NCBI GenBank assembly: GCA_029821735.1 | Contig: JALGSU010000041.1 | Coordinates: 1-59,095 of the forward strand | DNA from: Candidatus Zipacnadia bacterium | GTDB taxonomy: Bacteria > Armatimonadota > Zipacnadia > Zipacnadales > UBA5352 | Direction: 5' to 3' | Length of the DNA stretch: 59,095 nt | In this document: one piece after another, positions 35,600 through 44,895 of the stretch | Position numbering within the stretch: the stretch's first letter is position 1 | Layout: each line of letters starts with the position of its first letter | Notes under the pieces: generated by a model | What the model was told of the DNA's origin: nothing | Database searches by the model: none | Seen by the model: the letters and a program-made list of their open reading frames with translations, nothing else | Program-made: the position numbers and the translations under genes

Positions 35600-37654
35600 A
35601 TGCACACGGTCAGTACACACCTGCTGCAATTGGGCGTTCTCGCGGCACTCGCTCTGGGCATGGGGATCGTCGCGACCGCCGCGGAACTGTATGCCGAGGG
35701 CGCTGAGCATCCGCGTCTGCTGTGCACCGCGGCGGAGCTGGACGAGGTGCGAGATCGGCTGGGGGATCCAGTTGAGGCGCTCGCGTGGCAGCGCATGGTG
35801 GAGAAGTGCGACGGCTACCTCGACCCCGCGTCGGGCCTGTATGTGGATTGGCCTGAGCGGAAGAAGCACTACTGGGGGGACCGTGGAGGGGCGACGTGGC
35901 TGACGAAGTGCTTTGAGGAACTGGCCTGGGTGGGCGTGCTATCGGGGGAGAGCAAGTACATTGAGGGCTCGAAGAACATCGTTCTGACGATCATCCGCGA
36001 GCGGGTGATTGACGGGATCGGCGGGCTGAACTACGGGCGACCATATGGCGGATGGCTCGCGCAACCGCTGGATGCGGGGCACTCGAGCCGATCGCTGGCG
36101 GTCTTCTACGATCTGCTCTACGATCATATGACTGAAGACGAGCGCGCGGAGGTGCGGGAGTACATGGCGGGGACCTATCTGAGCTACCTGTATGACTACA
36201 TGGCCGCGCTCCCTGAGAAAGACAACTACCCCGGCATTCTGGGGCACAACTTCGCGCTCATCGGCAACTCGGCGGCGGCGCTGATGACGCTGGCGATGTA
36301 TGGCGAGACCGGCGACGCCGCGCAGGAGGAAGCGTGGCTGGAGATGTTCATGGGGGGCATCAGACAGTATCTGGATATCGGCATCGGCCCTGATGGCGGT
36401 GCGCTGGAGGGAGCGGGCTACACGTCGGCCTGCCTTTACTATCTGAACTTCCCGGTCGAGGCGCTGCGCCGGGCAGGCGGAGAGAACCTGTGGGAGCATC
36501 CGCGTCTGAGCGCGGTGACGGACTACTATCTCTACGAAGCGCTGCCCGGCGGCAACTACTTCAACAACACCAACGACGCGTTCTTCCACGCGCACACCTG
36601 CTTCTTTCCACTGTACGCGTCGGTGTATGGCAAGCCCGAACTGGCGTGGCTGTGGGATCACGTGACCGGGCCTCTGACCGATCCGAGCGATGTCTACGGC
36701 GATGGTCGCAACGCCGCGCAGCCGATCCTGAACTACACCATCCTGTGGCACGCGCTGGCGCCGGACGGGATCAGCCCGGATGCGCTGGGCAAGTCGCTGA
36801 GCCGGATGTTCGCGCGACGCGGAGTGGTGGACATGCGCTCGGGCTGGGGGGCGGAGGATTGCCTGCTGTCCTTCACCGCGGGCGGCAATCCAGACGTGGG
36901 GCATGGCCAGTACGACGCGAACCATTTCGCGCTGTATCGTGGGACGAGCGCTCTGGCCGGGGACTCGGGGTATGGGGGGCGGGAGACTGAGGATCACAAC
37001 GGTCTGCTCTTCGACGGGAAGGGCCAGCAACTCAAGTGCACCGAGGGCAGGATCGTTGCCTACGAGCCCGGGGAGCTGGCGACCTACGCGTGCGGGCGCG
37101 CCGGGGACCTGTACTACAACGAAGCGCTGAAGAAGTTCGACCGACACGTGCAGTTCGTGCATGACAAGGCGCGGCCGTACGCGGTGGTCTACGATGAAGT
37201 CGAGGCCGACGGTGAGGAGCACTCATACACCTGGCTGATGCAGGGCATCAACGCGCATGGCTTCATGGTCTCGGGGGAGGGGATGAGCTTCGATCTCGAC
37301 GGCGCGCGTCCGGTGCTCGTTGATGAGACCGGCGGCTGGCAGATGCAGGTGGTGCTGTTCGCGTCCGAGGAGCCAGCCTTCACCCAGGACCTGAATGAGA
37401 CCAAGTGGAGCGCGACCGCGAATGTGGTCACGCACCCGAGATTGCGCGCTGACGTGAGGACCGCTGACGCCCCGCGTTTCCTGGCGTTCCTGTATCCCTG
37501 TCGGCCTGGGGCGGCGCTGCCGGAGGTCACGCGTGTCGCGCCGCATGCGCTGCGCGTGGCCTGGGAGGACTGCGTGGATCTGGTGGCGTTCGGGCCCGCG
37601 CAGACCGATGAGGCAACGACCGATGGCGTGGGCTTCGTGCGAACCGAACGCTGA
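35600..37654 (+). CDS. Secreted heparinase II/III-family protein (putative polysaccharide lyase)
   Basis: 684 residues from ATG 35600 (AAGGGTG upstream; the longer frame from 35492 is arginine-rich). The signal peptide is about 28 residues (LGVLAALALGMGIVATA). Residues about 35-390 form an alpha/alpha toroid (HPRLLCTAAELDEVRDRL, LAVFYDLLYDHMTEDERAEV, LGHNFALIGNSAAALM), and residues about 400-680 are the heparinase II/III-like beta-sandwich (GNPDVGHGQYDANHFALYRGTSALAGDSG). Families with this fold (PL12, PL15, PL17, PL21) cleave uronic-acid-containing polysaccharides by beta-elimination; the exact family cannot be assigned. The toroid His near GHNFALIGN and the His pair in the sandwich are the expected catalytic or metal residues. 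It ends 32 bp from the convergent TolC gene. Confidence 0.87.
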   Translation: MHTVSTHLLQLGVLAALALGMGIVATAAELYAEGAEHPRLLCTAAELDEVRDRLGDPVEALAWQRMVEKCDGYLDPASGLYVDWPERKKHYWGDRGGATWLTKCFEELAWVGVLSGESKYIEGSKNIVLTIIRERVIDGIGGLNYGRPYGGWLAQPLDAGHSSRSLAVFYDLLYDHMTEDERAEVREYMAGTYLSYLYDYMAALPEKDNYPGILGHNFALIGNSAAALMTLAMYGETGDAAQEEAWLEMFMGGIRQYLDIGIGPDGGALEGAGYTSACLYYLNFPVEALRRAGGENLWEHPRLSAVTDYYLYEALPGGNYFNNTNDAFFHAHTCFFPLYASVYGKPELAWLWDHVTGPLTDPSDVYGDGRNAAQPILNYTILWHALAPDGISPDALGKSLSRMFARRGVVDMRSGWGAEDCLLSFTAGGNPDVGHGQYDANHFALYRGTSALAGDSGYGGRETEDHNGLLFDGKGQQLKCTEGRIVAYEPGELATYACGRAGDLYYNEALKKFDRHVQFVHDKARPYAVVYDEVEADGEEHSYTWLMQGINAHGFMVSGEGMSFDLDGARPVLVDETGGWQMQVVLFASEEPAFTQDLNETKWSATANVVTHPRLRADVRTADAPRFLAFLYPCRPGAALPEVTRVAPHALRVAWEDCVDLVAFGPAQTDEATTDGVGFVRTER

Positions 37655-37686
37655 GGGACGTGACGGCGCTTGCCCCTGAAGAGCTA

Positions 37687-39012
37687 TCACCCATCCTCGC
37701 GAGGCGCCACCAGGCGCTGGCCGACGACATAGCCCATGGCATAGCCGAACTGCGCATAGGCCTGACGCACCGCAGAGAGAGCCCCCTCGTAATCGGCTGC
37801 CGACTTGGTCAGCGCGGCCTGCGCCTGCAGCAGGTCAAGCATCGGGGTCACGTCATTCTGGTAACCGATCTGCGCAAGTCTCACCGCTTCACGGGCAAGC
37901 TCGACGGTGCCGGTCGCGGTGGCGACCCGGGCGTTCGCGCTCTCGATTTCGCCGATCGCGGCCTGTATCTGGACGGCGATTCCGTATCGGAGCTGCTCGT
38001 CCGCTGCCCGTAGCTGCGCCAGGCGTGCCTGGGCCTCGTCAACGGCTGCGCGTGATGCGCCGCCATCGCTGAGGGTCTGGGTGATCATGATTCCGCCCGA
38101 GAGCGTGCCGGTCTCGGAGTAGAAGGTCGGCCGCTCAAACTCGGAGCGCGCCCAGAGGCCGACCTGCGGGCGGGACTGGCTGCGTGCGATGCGGAGCTGC
38201 GCGCGTGCGGCGCGGGTCCGAGCGGCCAGGTTGCGCACCTCGGGACGCAGGTCCCACGCCGCCTCCCATTCTTCATCCGGAGCGCCCGGGACGGCATGGT
38301 CGATCGATGTTTCCTCGATCTGCAGCGGTGTGCCGGGGGGCAGGCCCATGGCCTCGACGAGCGCCGCGAGCGCGACGCTGTAGCCAGTCTCCACCTGCTG
38401 GAGAGCGTCGCGCGCGCCGCCGAGAGCGACGGCAGGACGCAGCACGTCGATCTTCGCGACGACCTGCTGGTCGTGCATGGCGGTCGCGACGCGGACGGCT
38501 TCTTCGAGCATGGTGATCTGCTCTGCGAGGACCGCGATCATGCGCCGGGCTTCGAGCGCGCGGAAGTATGCCTGGGCGGCGTTGCTGGCAACAGTCTGCT
38601 GCTGCCGCTGCAGGTCTTCCTGCGCCATCTCGACAGCCGCGCGCGTGCCATCCCGCATAGCCTCGAGTTTGCCGCCGGTCGAGAGGGGATACTGCACGCC
38701 AAGGTTCAGCGCCCAGTTGTCCTGCTCGCCAAAGGTCAGCGTCCCCATCTGGCTAACGGCGAATGAGGGCGACTCCTCAAGCCAGGTGTAGCCCGCTTCG
38801 GCGCTGATCTGGGGGCGGAAGTGGGCGGCGACCTGGCGGGTCTGCGCCTGGGCAGCATCGACCTCAGCCGCACTCACGAGCAGCGAACTGTGATTCTCCA
38901 GCGCGGTCTGGACGACACGTTGCAGGTCATATGTCTGCGGTGCCTGCGCCTCCTGAGCGGTGGCGCCGCCGGCCAGCAGCAGGGTCAATATCACGCTAAC
39001 TTTTCCGAGCAT
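37687..39012 (-). CDS. TolC-family outer-membrane efflux channel
   Basis: 441 residues from ATG 39012 (GAGGTG upstream); an ATG at 39033 would add 7 residues, and the frame beyond is shadow. Signal peptide MLGKVSVILTLLLAGGATAQ. Two repeats of the outer-membrane efflux protein domain are visible: residues about 30-215 (YDLQRVVQTALENHSSLLVSAAEVDAAQAQ) and about 235-430 (RPEVRNLAARTRAARAQLRIARSQSRPQVGLW, AREAVRLAQIGYQNDVTPMLDLLQAQAALTKS), each broken by a strand-rich pore part. It trimerises into the exit duct of a tripartite pump. It is the last gene of a five-gene minus-strand operon, 32 bp after the UspA gene, and its partners (adaptor and RND permease) are the upstream genes. Confidence 0.92.
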   Translation of the reverse strand: MLGKVSVILTLLLAGGATAQEAQAPQTYDLQRVVQTALENHSSLLVSAAEVDAAQAQTRQVAAHFRPQISAEAGYTWLEESPSFAVSQMGTLTFGEQDNWALNLGVQYPLSTGGKLEAMRDGTRAAVEMAQEDLQRQQQTVASNAAQAYFRALEARRMIAVLAEQITMLEEAVRVATAMHDQQVVAKIDVLRPAVALGGARDALQQVETGYSVALAALVEAMGLPPGTPLQIEETSIDHAVPGAPDEEWEAAWDLRPEVRNLAARTRAARAQLRIARSQSRPQVGLWARSEFERPTFYSETGTLSGGIMITQTLSDGGASRAAVDEAQARLAQLRAADEQLRYGIAVQIQAAIGEIESANARVATATGTVELAREAVRLAQIGYQNDVTPMLDLLQAQAALTKSAADYEGALSAVRQAYAQFGYAMGYVVGQRLVAPREDG

Positions 39013-39044
39013 CTTCAGTGTCACCTCAGTCATTGTCAAACCGC

Positions 39045-39899
39045 TCACTCCGCAACAACGGTCAAGACCGGGCAGTGCGCATGGCGCACGACTCGTTCGG
39101 TGGTAGATCCCAGCACGGTTGCTGTGAGGAACGATCGGCGCAGGCCGCCGACCACAATCATATCGGCTGCTTCGTTGGCGGCGGCCGACACGATCTGCTC
39201 GGCGGGGTTGCCGTGCGCGACAGTCACTTGCCACTCGCACGTGGCTCCGAGAGTGCCGGGCAGCCACGAGCAGACTCGGTCGCGCTCGGTGGCCTCGTCG
39301 CCGGGACGCTCAAGCGCGTGGAGGACAGTCATGTGAGCGCCGAGCTTTCCTGCGAGCGAGGCGGCGACCTCGACCGCCCGCAGCGAGTGGGGCGTGTAGT
39401 CGATGGAACACAGTATGTGCGTGATCGCAGGCGGCGACGTCGGCTCGGTGGCGTGGGCACGGGTGATGAGAAGCGGCACCGATATCTCGCGCAGAACGTT
39501 CTCAGAGACCGAACCCATGAGTGCGCGGGACAGCCCGGCGCGGCCGTGCGAGCCGAGCACCACTAGTCCGGACTGACGTTCGGTGGCGGCGGCGAGAATT
39601 GCCTGGGCCGGGAACTCGTCGGCCACGAGCAACTCAGTGCGCACGCCCGGCGCGACGCGGTCGTTAACGAGGGCACGGAGGTGGTCCTTGACGCGTCCCT
39701 CGGCCGTCGCGAGTTGCTGCTTCAGGTCGGCTATCTGCTCTGGTGTGAAGTATGGCGGCAGCTCCAGGCGGTGTGCGTGCAGCAGATCGAGGCGCGCTTC
39801 GAAGGCTTGTGCCAACAGCGCGGCGTAGTCAAGCGCCACCTCTGACGAAGGTGAGAAGTCGGTCGCGTGCAGAACTGAGTCCAGCGCGAACTCATGCAT
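39045..39899 (-). CDS. Tandem universal stress protein (two UspA domains)
   Basis: About 284 residues. Two starts are possible, ATG 39902 and ATG 39899; the second is better spaced (6 bases) from GGGAGG. Residues 1-145 and about 155-284 are two UspA domains. The first keeps the ATP-binding loop G-S-H-G-R-A-G followed by GSVSE; the second has a degenerate loop (GGLRRSF) but keeps GSTTE. Tandem UspA proteins are cytoplasmic and usually dimer-like monomers involved in stress survival. Its place between the RND permease (21 bp upstream) and the TolC gene is unusual and suggests that it serves the pump or shares its stress signal, which is inference. Confidence 0.93.
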   Translation of the reverse strand: MHEFALDSVLHATDFSPSSEVALDYAALLAQAFEARLDLLHAHRLELPPYFTPEQIADLKQQLATAEGRVKDHLRALVNDRVAPGVRTELLVADEFPAQAILAAATERQSGLVVLGSHGRAGLSRALMGSVSENVLREISVPLLITRAHATEPTSPPAITHILCSIDYTPHSLRAVEVAASLAGKLGAHMTVLHALERPGDEATERDRVCSWLPGTLGATCEWQVTVAHGNPAEQIVSAAANEAADMIVVGGLRRSFLTATVLGSTTERVVRHAHCPVLTVVAE

Positions 39900-39923
39900 C
39901 ATGGACCTCCCGTGTCTCCGTAA

Positions 39924-42900
39924 TCACGCCTCATCCGCCTCCGCAGGGCTTGGGTCTGCCGACGGCGGCTTGCGCCCGGCCATGAAGTAGATCACCGGGA
40001 CGGCCATCCGGCTGAGGAACAATGAGGCCACCTCGCCGGCCATCAAGCTGACAGCCATTCCCTGGAAGATCGGGTCAAAGAGCAATACGCTTGCGCCGAC
40101 GAACACGGCTGACGCGGTGAGCAGCATCGGCCGGAAGCGGACAACACCGGCGTCGACGACGGCCTGGGCGAGGGGCATGCCCTGGCTCACGCGTAGCTCG
40201 ATGAAGTCCACGAGGATAATCGAGTTGCGCACGACGATGCCAGCACCCGCTATGAACCCGATCATGGAAGTGGCGGTGAAGAACGCGCCCATCATCCAGT
40301 GGCCGGGGAGGATACCGATGAGCGACATCGGGATCGCGGCCATGATGATCAGCGGCGTCTTGTAGTTCTGGAACCAGCCAACCACCAGAATGTAGATCAG
40401 GACCAGCACTGCTGCGAACGCCAGCCCCATGTCGCGGAAGACCTCGTAGGTAATGTGCCACTCGCCGTCCCATTTCATCGAGAACTTCTCGTCGTTCGAG
40501 GGCAGGTGCGTCGAGTACTGCGCGATCTCGTATCCCTCCGGCATGTCCAGGTTCTTGATTGCTTTGGACATGTCGAGGATCGCGTAGGCTGGGCTCTCAA
40601 ATCGGCCGCCCGCTTCGGCCAGTACGTAGACTACGGGCATGAGGTTCTTGTGGTAGATATTGGTGTCGCCGGTGGTGCTCTCGAGGCGCACGAGTTCGCT
40701 CAGCGGCACCAGCTTGCCGGTGGGTGCCTGCACGTGGATGCCCTCAAGCGAGCGCGGGTCAGCGCGCCGGGCGCGAGGCATATCTATAACGACCGGCACG
40801 TCCTCGGCCGCTTGCGGGAGGTGCGCCAGCCCCATCTGAGCGCCATACACGGCGATGGCGAGAGTCTTCGTTACCTGGTTCAGGTCGATGCCGGCCAGTG
40901 CGGCCTTCTCGCGGTCAGCCACGAAGCGGAGCTTGGGCTGGTCGGCCTCGATGTAGGTGTCAACATCCACGACACCTTCAGTCTCTCGGAAGACGCGCTC
41001 AATCTGCTTCCCGATCTGTTGCTGGCGCTCGTAGTCGGGCCCGTATATCTCGGCGACAAGGGTTGAGATGACCGGTGGCCCGGGCGGGACTTCGAGCACC
41101 TTGATCACCGCCCCCATGCGCTGAGCGATCTCGGCGAGTTCGGGGCGCACGGTCTTGGCGATGTCGTGGCTCTGACGCTTGCGATGATGACGGCTGGTCA
41201 GGTTGACCTGCAGGTCTGCGACGTTGGAGCCGCGGCGCATGAAGTAGTGGCGCACGAGGCCGTTGAAATTGTACGGCCCGGCGGTGCCGACGTAGCTTTC
41301 GACATCCGTGACCTCGGGGACCTCGCCGACGCGCTCGGCGAGCGCGCGTGTGACTGCAGCAGTCTCCTCGAGCGTGGTGCCCTCAGGCATGTCGACGATA
41401 ACCTGGAATTCGCTCTTGTTGTCGAAGGGCAGCATCTTGAAGACCACGAGCTTGGCGGGCAACATGACTACCGCCAGCAGCAACAGGACACCGATGCCGC
41501 CGAGGAAGAGACGGCTGAGTGAGCGACTCTCGATCAATCGGGTCATCGTGCGGCGGTAGAGTCTGGTTGACCAACCTTCGGTGGCGGCCTCATCGTGGCC
41601 GCCGGTCTTGCCAGAGCCGAGCAGGAGCATCGATGCCCAGGGAGAGACGACAAAGGCGATCAGCAGTGAGAAGATCATGGCCGCTGACGCGCCGATGGGG
41701 ATGGGGCGCATGTATGGGCCCATCAATCCGCGCACGAAAGCCAGCGGCAAGATCGCGGCGATCACGGCGAAGGTCGCGAGAATTGTCGGATTGCCGACCT
41801 CGTCGACGGCTTCGATGGCGACATCTTTGAGCGGTCGCCCACGGTTCTCCGCTAAGCGGAAGTGGCGCACAATGTTCTCGACCACCACGATCGCATCGTC
41901 GACCAATATCCCGATGGTGAAGATCAGGGCGAAGAGGGTGATTCGGTTGAGCGTGTAACCGTAGAGGAGGAAGACAAGCAGGGTCAGCGCCAGCGTTGTC
42001 GGTATCGCGAGCATCACGACTCCGGACTCGCGCAGGCCCAGCGTGAAAGTGACCAGCAGCGTCACCGCGATGATCGCGATGGCCATGTGCTTGAGCAACT
42101 CATTGGACTTCTCGGTGGCCGTCTGGCCATAGTTGCGGGTAACGGTCATCTGCACATCGGCAGGGAAGCTGTTGCCGCGCATGGTGTCGAGCTTGTCGAG
42201 AACCTTGGTCACGACGGTGGCCGCGTTGGTGCCCTTGCGCTTGGCCACGGAGATCGTGACGGCGGGATAGGTGCGTCCGGGGTCGGCGTCCTCGATGCCC
42301 TTCTCATGGGCACCGGCACCGAAGGCGATGCCGACGTAACTTTCGGGATCTTCAGGGCCATCGGTGATCCGGGCAACATCAGAAAGGTAGACGGGCCTGC
42401 CTCCGAACACCCCAACGACAACGCGGCTGAGGTCGTCGGCGCTCGACAGCCACGGCCCGGCCTCGATCAGGATATCCTGGCCTGATGAAGCGACCGACCC
42501 AACGGTGAGCTGTTGGTTGGCGCCCTCCACCTTCTGCGCCACCGCACCTGGCGACAGGTTGTAGCTGGCCAGACGGACTGGATCGAGCGCGGCCCGCAGC
42601 TCTCGTCGCAGGCCGCCAATGATCCGAGTTTCGGAGACGTCCGGGACCTGCTTGATCTCCTGCAGCAGGTTCGCCGCGACCTCGCGCAGTTGCGCGCCGT
42701 CGTAGCGCTCACCCCACAGCGTTAAGCTGAGCACAGCAACATCGTCGATCCATCGAGGCTTGATGATGGGCTGGGAGACGCCTGCCGGGATCAGGTCGAA
42801 GTTGGCGTACATCTTGTTGTAAGTGGCGAGGACGCTGTCAGTCTCGCTGAAGCCGACCTTGTAACGGACGATGACCATGCTCATGCCGGGCATGGAGGTG

Positions 42901-43166
42901 CTGTAGACATACTCGACACCTGGTATCCCCCAGAGCAGGTGCTCCATGGGCTCGGTGACGCGCTTCTCGACCTCTTTGGCTGACATGCCGGGTGCCTGCA
43001 CCATGATGTCGATCATGGGGACGATGATCTGCGGCTCTTCCTCACGCGGCAGCATGATGGTGGCGAAGATGCCGGCCAGCACCGATGTGATAATCACCAT
43101 CGGCGTGAGCTTGCTGCTGATGAACATCGCTGCCATGCGGCCTGCGAACCCCAGTTGGCTCTTCAT
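39924..43166 (-). CDS. RND-family efflux permease (AcrB-like)
   Basis: 1080 residues, normal for the family. The first membrane helix is at about 20-40 and is followed by the periplasmic porter domain (PMIDIMVQAPGMSAKEVEKRVTEPME). TM4 carries the proton-relay pair D423-D424 in FTIGILVDDAIVVVEN, matching the Asp pair of AcrB. The second half repeats the pattern (KMLPFDNKSEFQVIVDMPEG; FIAGAGIVVRNSIILVDFIE). It expels a substrate by proton antiport through a TolC channel. It belongs to the HAE1/multidrug branch or a relative rather than the CusA type, since the CusA methionine triad is not obvious. Its ATG overlaps the adaptor's stop by 4 bp, so translation is coupled. Confidence 0.95.
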   Translation of the reverse strand: MKSQLGFAGRMAAMFISSKLTPMVIITSVLAGIFATIMLPREEEPQIIVPMIDIMVQAPGMSAKEVEKRVTEPMEHLLWGIPGVEYVYSTSMPGMSMVIVRYKVGFSETDSVLATYNKMYANFDLIPAGVSQPIIKPRWIDDVAVLSLTLWGERYDGAQLREVAANLLQEIKQVPDVSETRIIGGLRRELRAALDPVRLASYNLSPGAVAQKVEGANQQLTVGSVASSGQDILIEAGPWLSSADDLSRVVVGVFGGRPVYLSDVARITDGPEDPESYVGIAFGAGAHEKGIEDADPGRTYPAVTISVAKRKGTNAATVVTKVLDKLDTMRGNSFPADVQMTVTRNYGQTATEKSNELLKHMAIAIIAVTLLVTFTLGLRESGVVMLAIPTTLALTLLVFLLYGYTLNRITLFALIFTIGILVDDAIVVVENIVRHFRLAENRGRPLKDVAIEAVDEVGNPTILATFAVIAAILPLAFVRGLMGPYMRPIPIGASAAMIFSLLIAFVVSPWASMLLLGSGKTGGHDEAATEGWSTRLYRRTMTRLIESRSLSRLFLGGIGVLLLLAVVMLPAKLVVFKMLPFDNKSEFQVIVDMPEGTTLEETAAVTRALAERVGEVPEVTDVESYVGTAGPYNFNGLVRHYFMRRGSNVADLQVNLTSRHHRKRQSHDIAKTVRPELAEIAQRMGAVIKVLEVPPGPPVISTLVAEIYGPDYERQQQIGKQIERVFRETEGVVDVDTYIEADQPKLRFVADREKAALAGIDLNQVTKTLAIAVYGAQMGLAHLPQAAEDVPVVIDMPRARRADPRSLEGIHVQAPTGKLVPLSELVRLESTTGDTNIYHKNLMPVVYVLAEAGGRFESPAYAILDMSKAIKNLDMPEGYEIAQYSTHLPSNDEKFSMKWDGEWHITYEVFRDMGLAFAAVLVLIYILVVGWFQNYKTPLIIMAAIPMSLIGILPGHWMMGAFFTATSMIGFIAGAGIVVRNSIILVDFIELRVSQGMPLAQAVVDAGVVRFRPMLLTASAVFVGASVLLFDPIFQGMAVSLMAGEVASLFLSRMAVPVIYFMAGRKPPSADPSPAEADEA

Positions 43167-44881
43167 TGCGCATCTCCTCCGGAGACGCTGACGCGGGCGC
43201 CGTCGGTCAGGCCCGCGGCGTCGGCGGCGATGGTCTCGCCGTCTTCGAGCCCGGAGTTGACCTCGGTGGCGCCGTCTCGTGAGGCGCCGAGCTGTACCAT
43301 GCGCAGTTCCGCTTTGCCCTCAGCGATGACGAAGAGGCCTGTGAGACTTCCCTCGCTCCAGATGGCTGTGTTGGGCACGCGGATGGACTCACGCTCGCCG
43401 GTTGAGAAGACCATGCGGCCAAAGAGCCCGGATCGGACCTGGCCGTCCTGCGGGAGTTCGGCCTTGGCGATGAAGGTGTGGCTGGCAACATCGGCGGCGG
43501 GGGTTATCTCGACGATCTCAGCGGGCCAGCCGGCGCCAAGGGCGTCCAAGGCGACGTCGACGACCGTTCCGACATGGAGATGTGCGAGGCGCCCCTCGGG
43601 AATGGTGGCCTCGAGGCGGTAGCTGGAGTCATCCTCGATGGTCAACATCGGCATGCCCGGCGTGGCCATGCTTCCGGGATCGATGTTGCGGGCGGTGACG
43701 ATGCCGCTGAACGGTGCGGTTATGTTCGCGTAGCCGAGCATCACCTGAGCTGCCTGAAGGCCGGCTGAGGCCTGCCCGATGCCCGCACTGGCGGTGGCCA
43801 CGTCGGCTTCGCGAAGCTGGTTGCGCGCCTGAGCTGCCTCGGCCGTGCGCAGCGCTTCAGTGGCCTGGGTGACCTGAGCCTGTGCGGCAGTGACGTCCTC
43901 GTGGCGGCCGCCAGAGTCGGCCATCTGGAGCTGCAGGCGCGCCTGCTCGACCGCGGCAGTGGCCTGTGCGACGCCCTGCTCGGCCTGCTGCACTTCCTGA
44001 GTGCGGGCGCCCTCCTCGACCATGCTCAACTGCTGACGCGCCTGCTCGAGGCCTGCTTGCGCCTGAGCGTGTCCGGCGCGAGCCTGGGCGAACTGGGCAC
44101 GCGCGGCCTCGAACTGGAGAGTGGCATGGTCGAGGCGCTGACCGGGAACCACGTCCTGATCGGCCAGGGTCTTCATTCGGTTGTAGTCGGCTTCGGCGGT
44201 GCGGGAGGCGGCTTCGGCGGCAATCACCTGCTGATTGGCGACCTCGACCGCCTGCTCGGCTTGAGTGACCGATTGAGTGGCCTGCACTCGCTGCTGTGCG
44301 CGGGCGCCCTCGCGGACAAGGTCCAGCTGCGCCTGAGCGGCCGAAAGCGCGGCCTGAGCCTGTGCGAGGCCCTGCACCGCCTGGTCGCGCTGCTCGGGGC
44401 GCGGGCCCTGCCTGACCTTGGCCAGGTTGGCTTCGGCCATCTGGAGAGCGGCACGGGCCTGCTCGACCTCGGCTCCGCTGGCGACGCGCTGCATCTGCAG
44501 AGCAGTCTCAGCCTGAGCGCGGCCGGCTCTCGACGCATCCACGCCTGCGGAGGCCTGCGAGACGCGCGCGCGGAGGTCGCTATCGTCAAGCTTGACCAAC
44601 AGTTGGCCTCTAGTCACGCGGTCGCCCTCGTTGACGGTGACGCGGACGACTTTGCTCATGATCTTGGGGGCGATGTGGGCCTGCCGGACGGGCTTGACCG
44701 TTCCGGGGACCTCGACGTCGGCGCTGGTGAGAGCAGATTTCACCTCAACACCAACCACGCTGATTGGGGGCTCTCCGGCGTGACGTTCGTCCGGGGTCTT
44801 CCGGCCGCATCCGCCGAGCACTACTGCTGCGGCCAGCGTCAGCAACGCCAGCCCCGCCATTCGATGCCAGATCCGTGACAT
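43163..44881 (-). CDS. RND periplasmic adaptor lipoprotein with an extended coiled coil
   Basis: 572 residues from ATG 44881 (GGAGG 7 bases upstream; ATG 44884 equally possible). Lipobox VVLGGC25. The lipoyl half-motif IAPKIMSKVVRVTVNEGDRVTRGQLLVKLDD is at about 70-105, its partner ITAPFSGIVTARNIDPGSM at about 390-408, and the beta-barrel and membrane-proximal domains follow. Between the lipoyl halves lies a helical hairpin of about 280 residues, well above the about 100 of AcrA-type adaptors, built from four related blocks with a Gly-rich break (RQGPRPEQ, REGARAQQ, EEGARTQE, DSGGRHED), two on each arm around a tip at YNRMKTLADQDVVPG. It links the inner-membrane permease to TolC. It lies 15 bp downstream of the repressor gene. 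Confidence 0.93.
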   Translation of the reverse strand: MSRIWHRMAGLALLTLAAAVVLGGCGRKTPDERHAGEPPISVVGVEVKSALTSADVEVPGTVKPVRQAHIAPKIMSKVVRVTVNEGDRVTRGQLLVKLDDSDLRARVSQASAGVDASRAGRAQAETALQMQRVASGAEVEQARAALQMAEANLAKVRQGPRPEQRDQAVQGLAQAQAALSAAQAQLDLVREGARAQQRVQATQSVTQAEQAVEVANQQVIAAEAASRTAEADYNRMKTLADQDVVPGQRLDHATLQFEAARAQFAQARAGHAQAQAGLEQARQQLSMVEEGARTQEVQQAEQGVAQATAAVEQARLQLQMADSGGRHEDVTAAQAQVTQATEALRTAEAAQARNQLREADVATASAGIGQASAGLQAAQVMLGYANITAPFSGIVTARNIDPGSMATPGMPMLTIEDDSSYRLEATIPEGRLAHLHVGTVVDVALDALGAGWPAEIVEITPAADVASHTFIAKAELPQDGQVRSGLFGRMVFSTGERESIRVPNTAIWSEGSLTGLFVIAEGKAELRMVQLGASRDGATEVNSGLEDGETIAADAAGLTDGARVSVSGGDAQ

Positions 44882-44895
44882 CATACTGCCTCCGT

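Noticed and set aside
43901..44878. 325-codon Leu/Gly-rich + strand frame inside the RND adaptor gene
   Set aside because: It is the antisense image of the Gln/Ala coiled-coil repeats.
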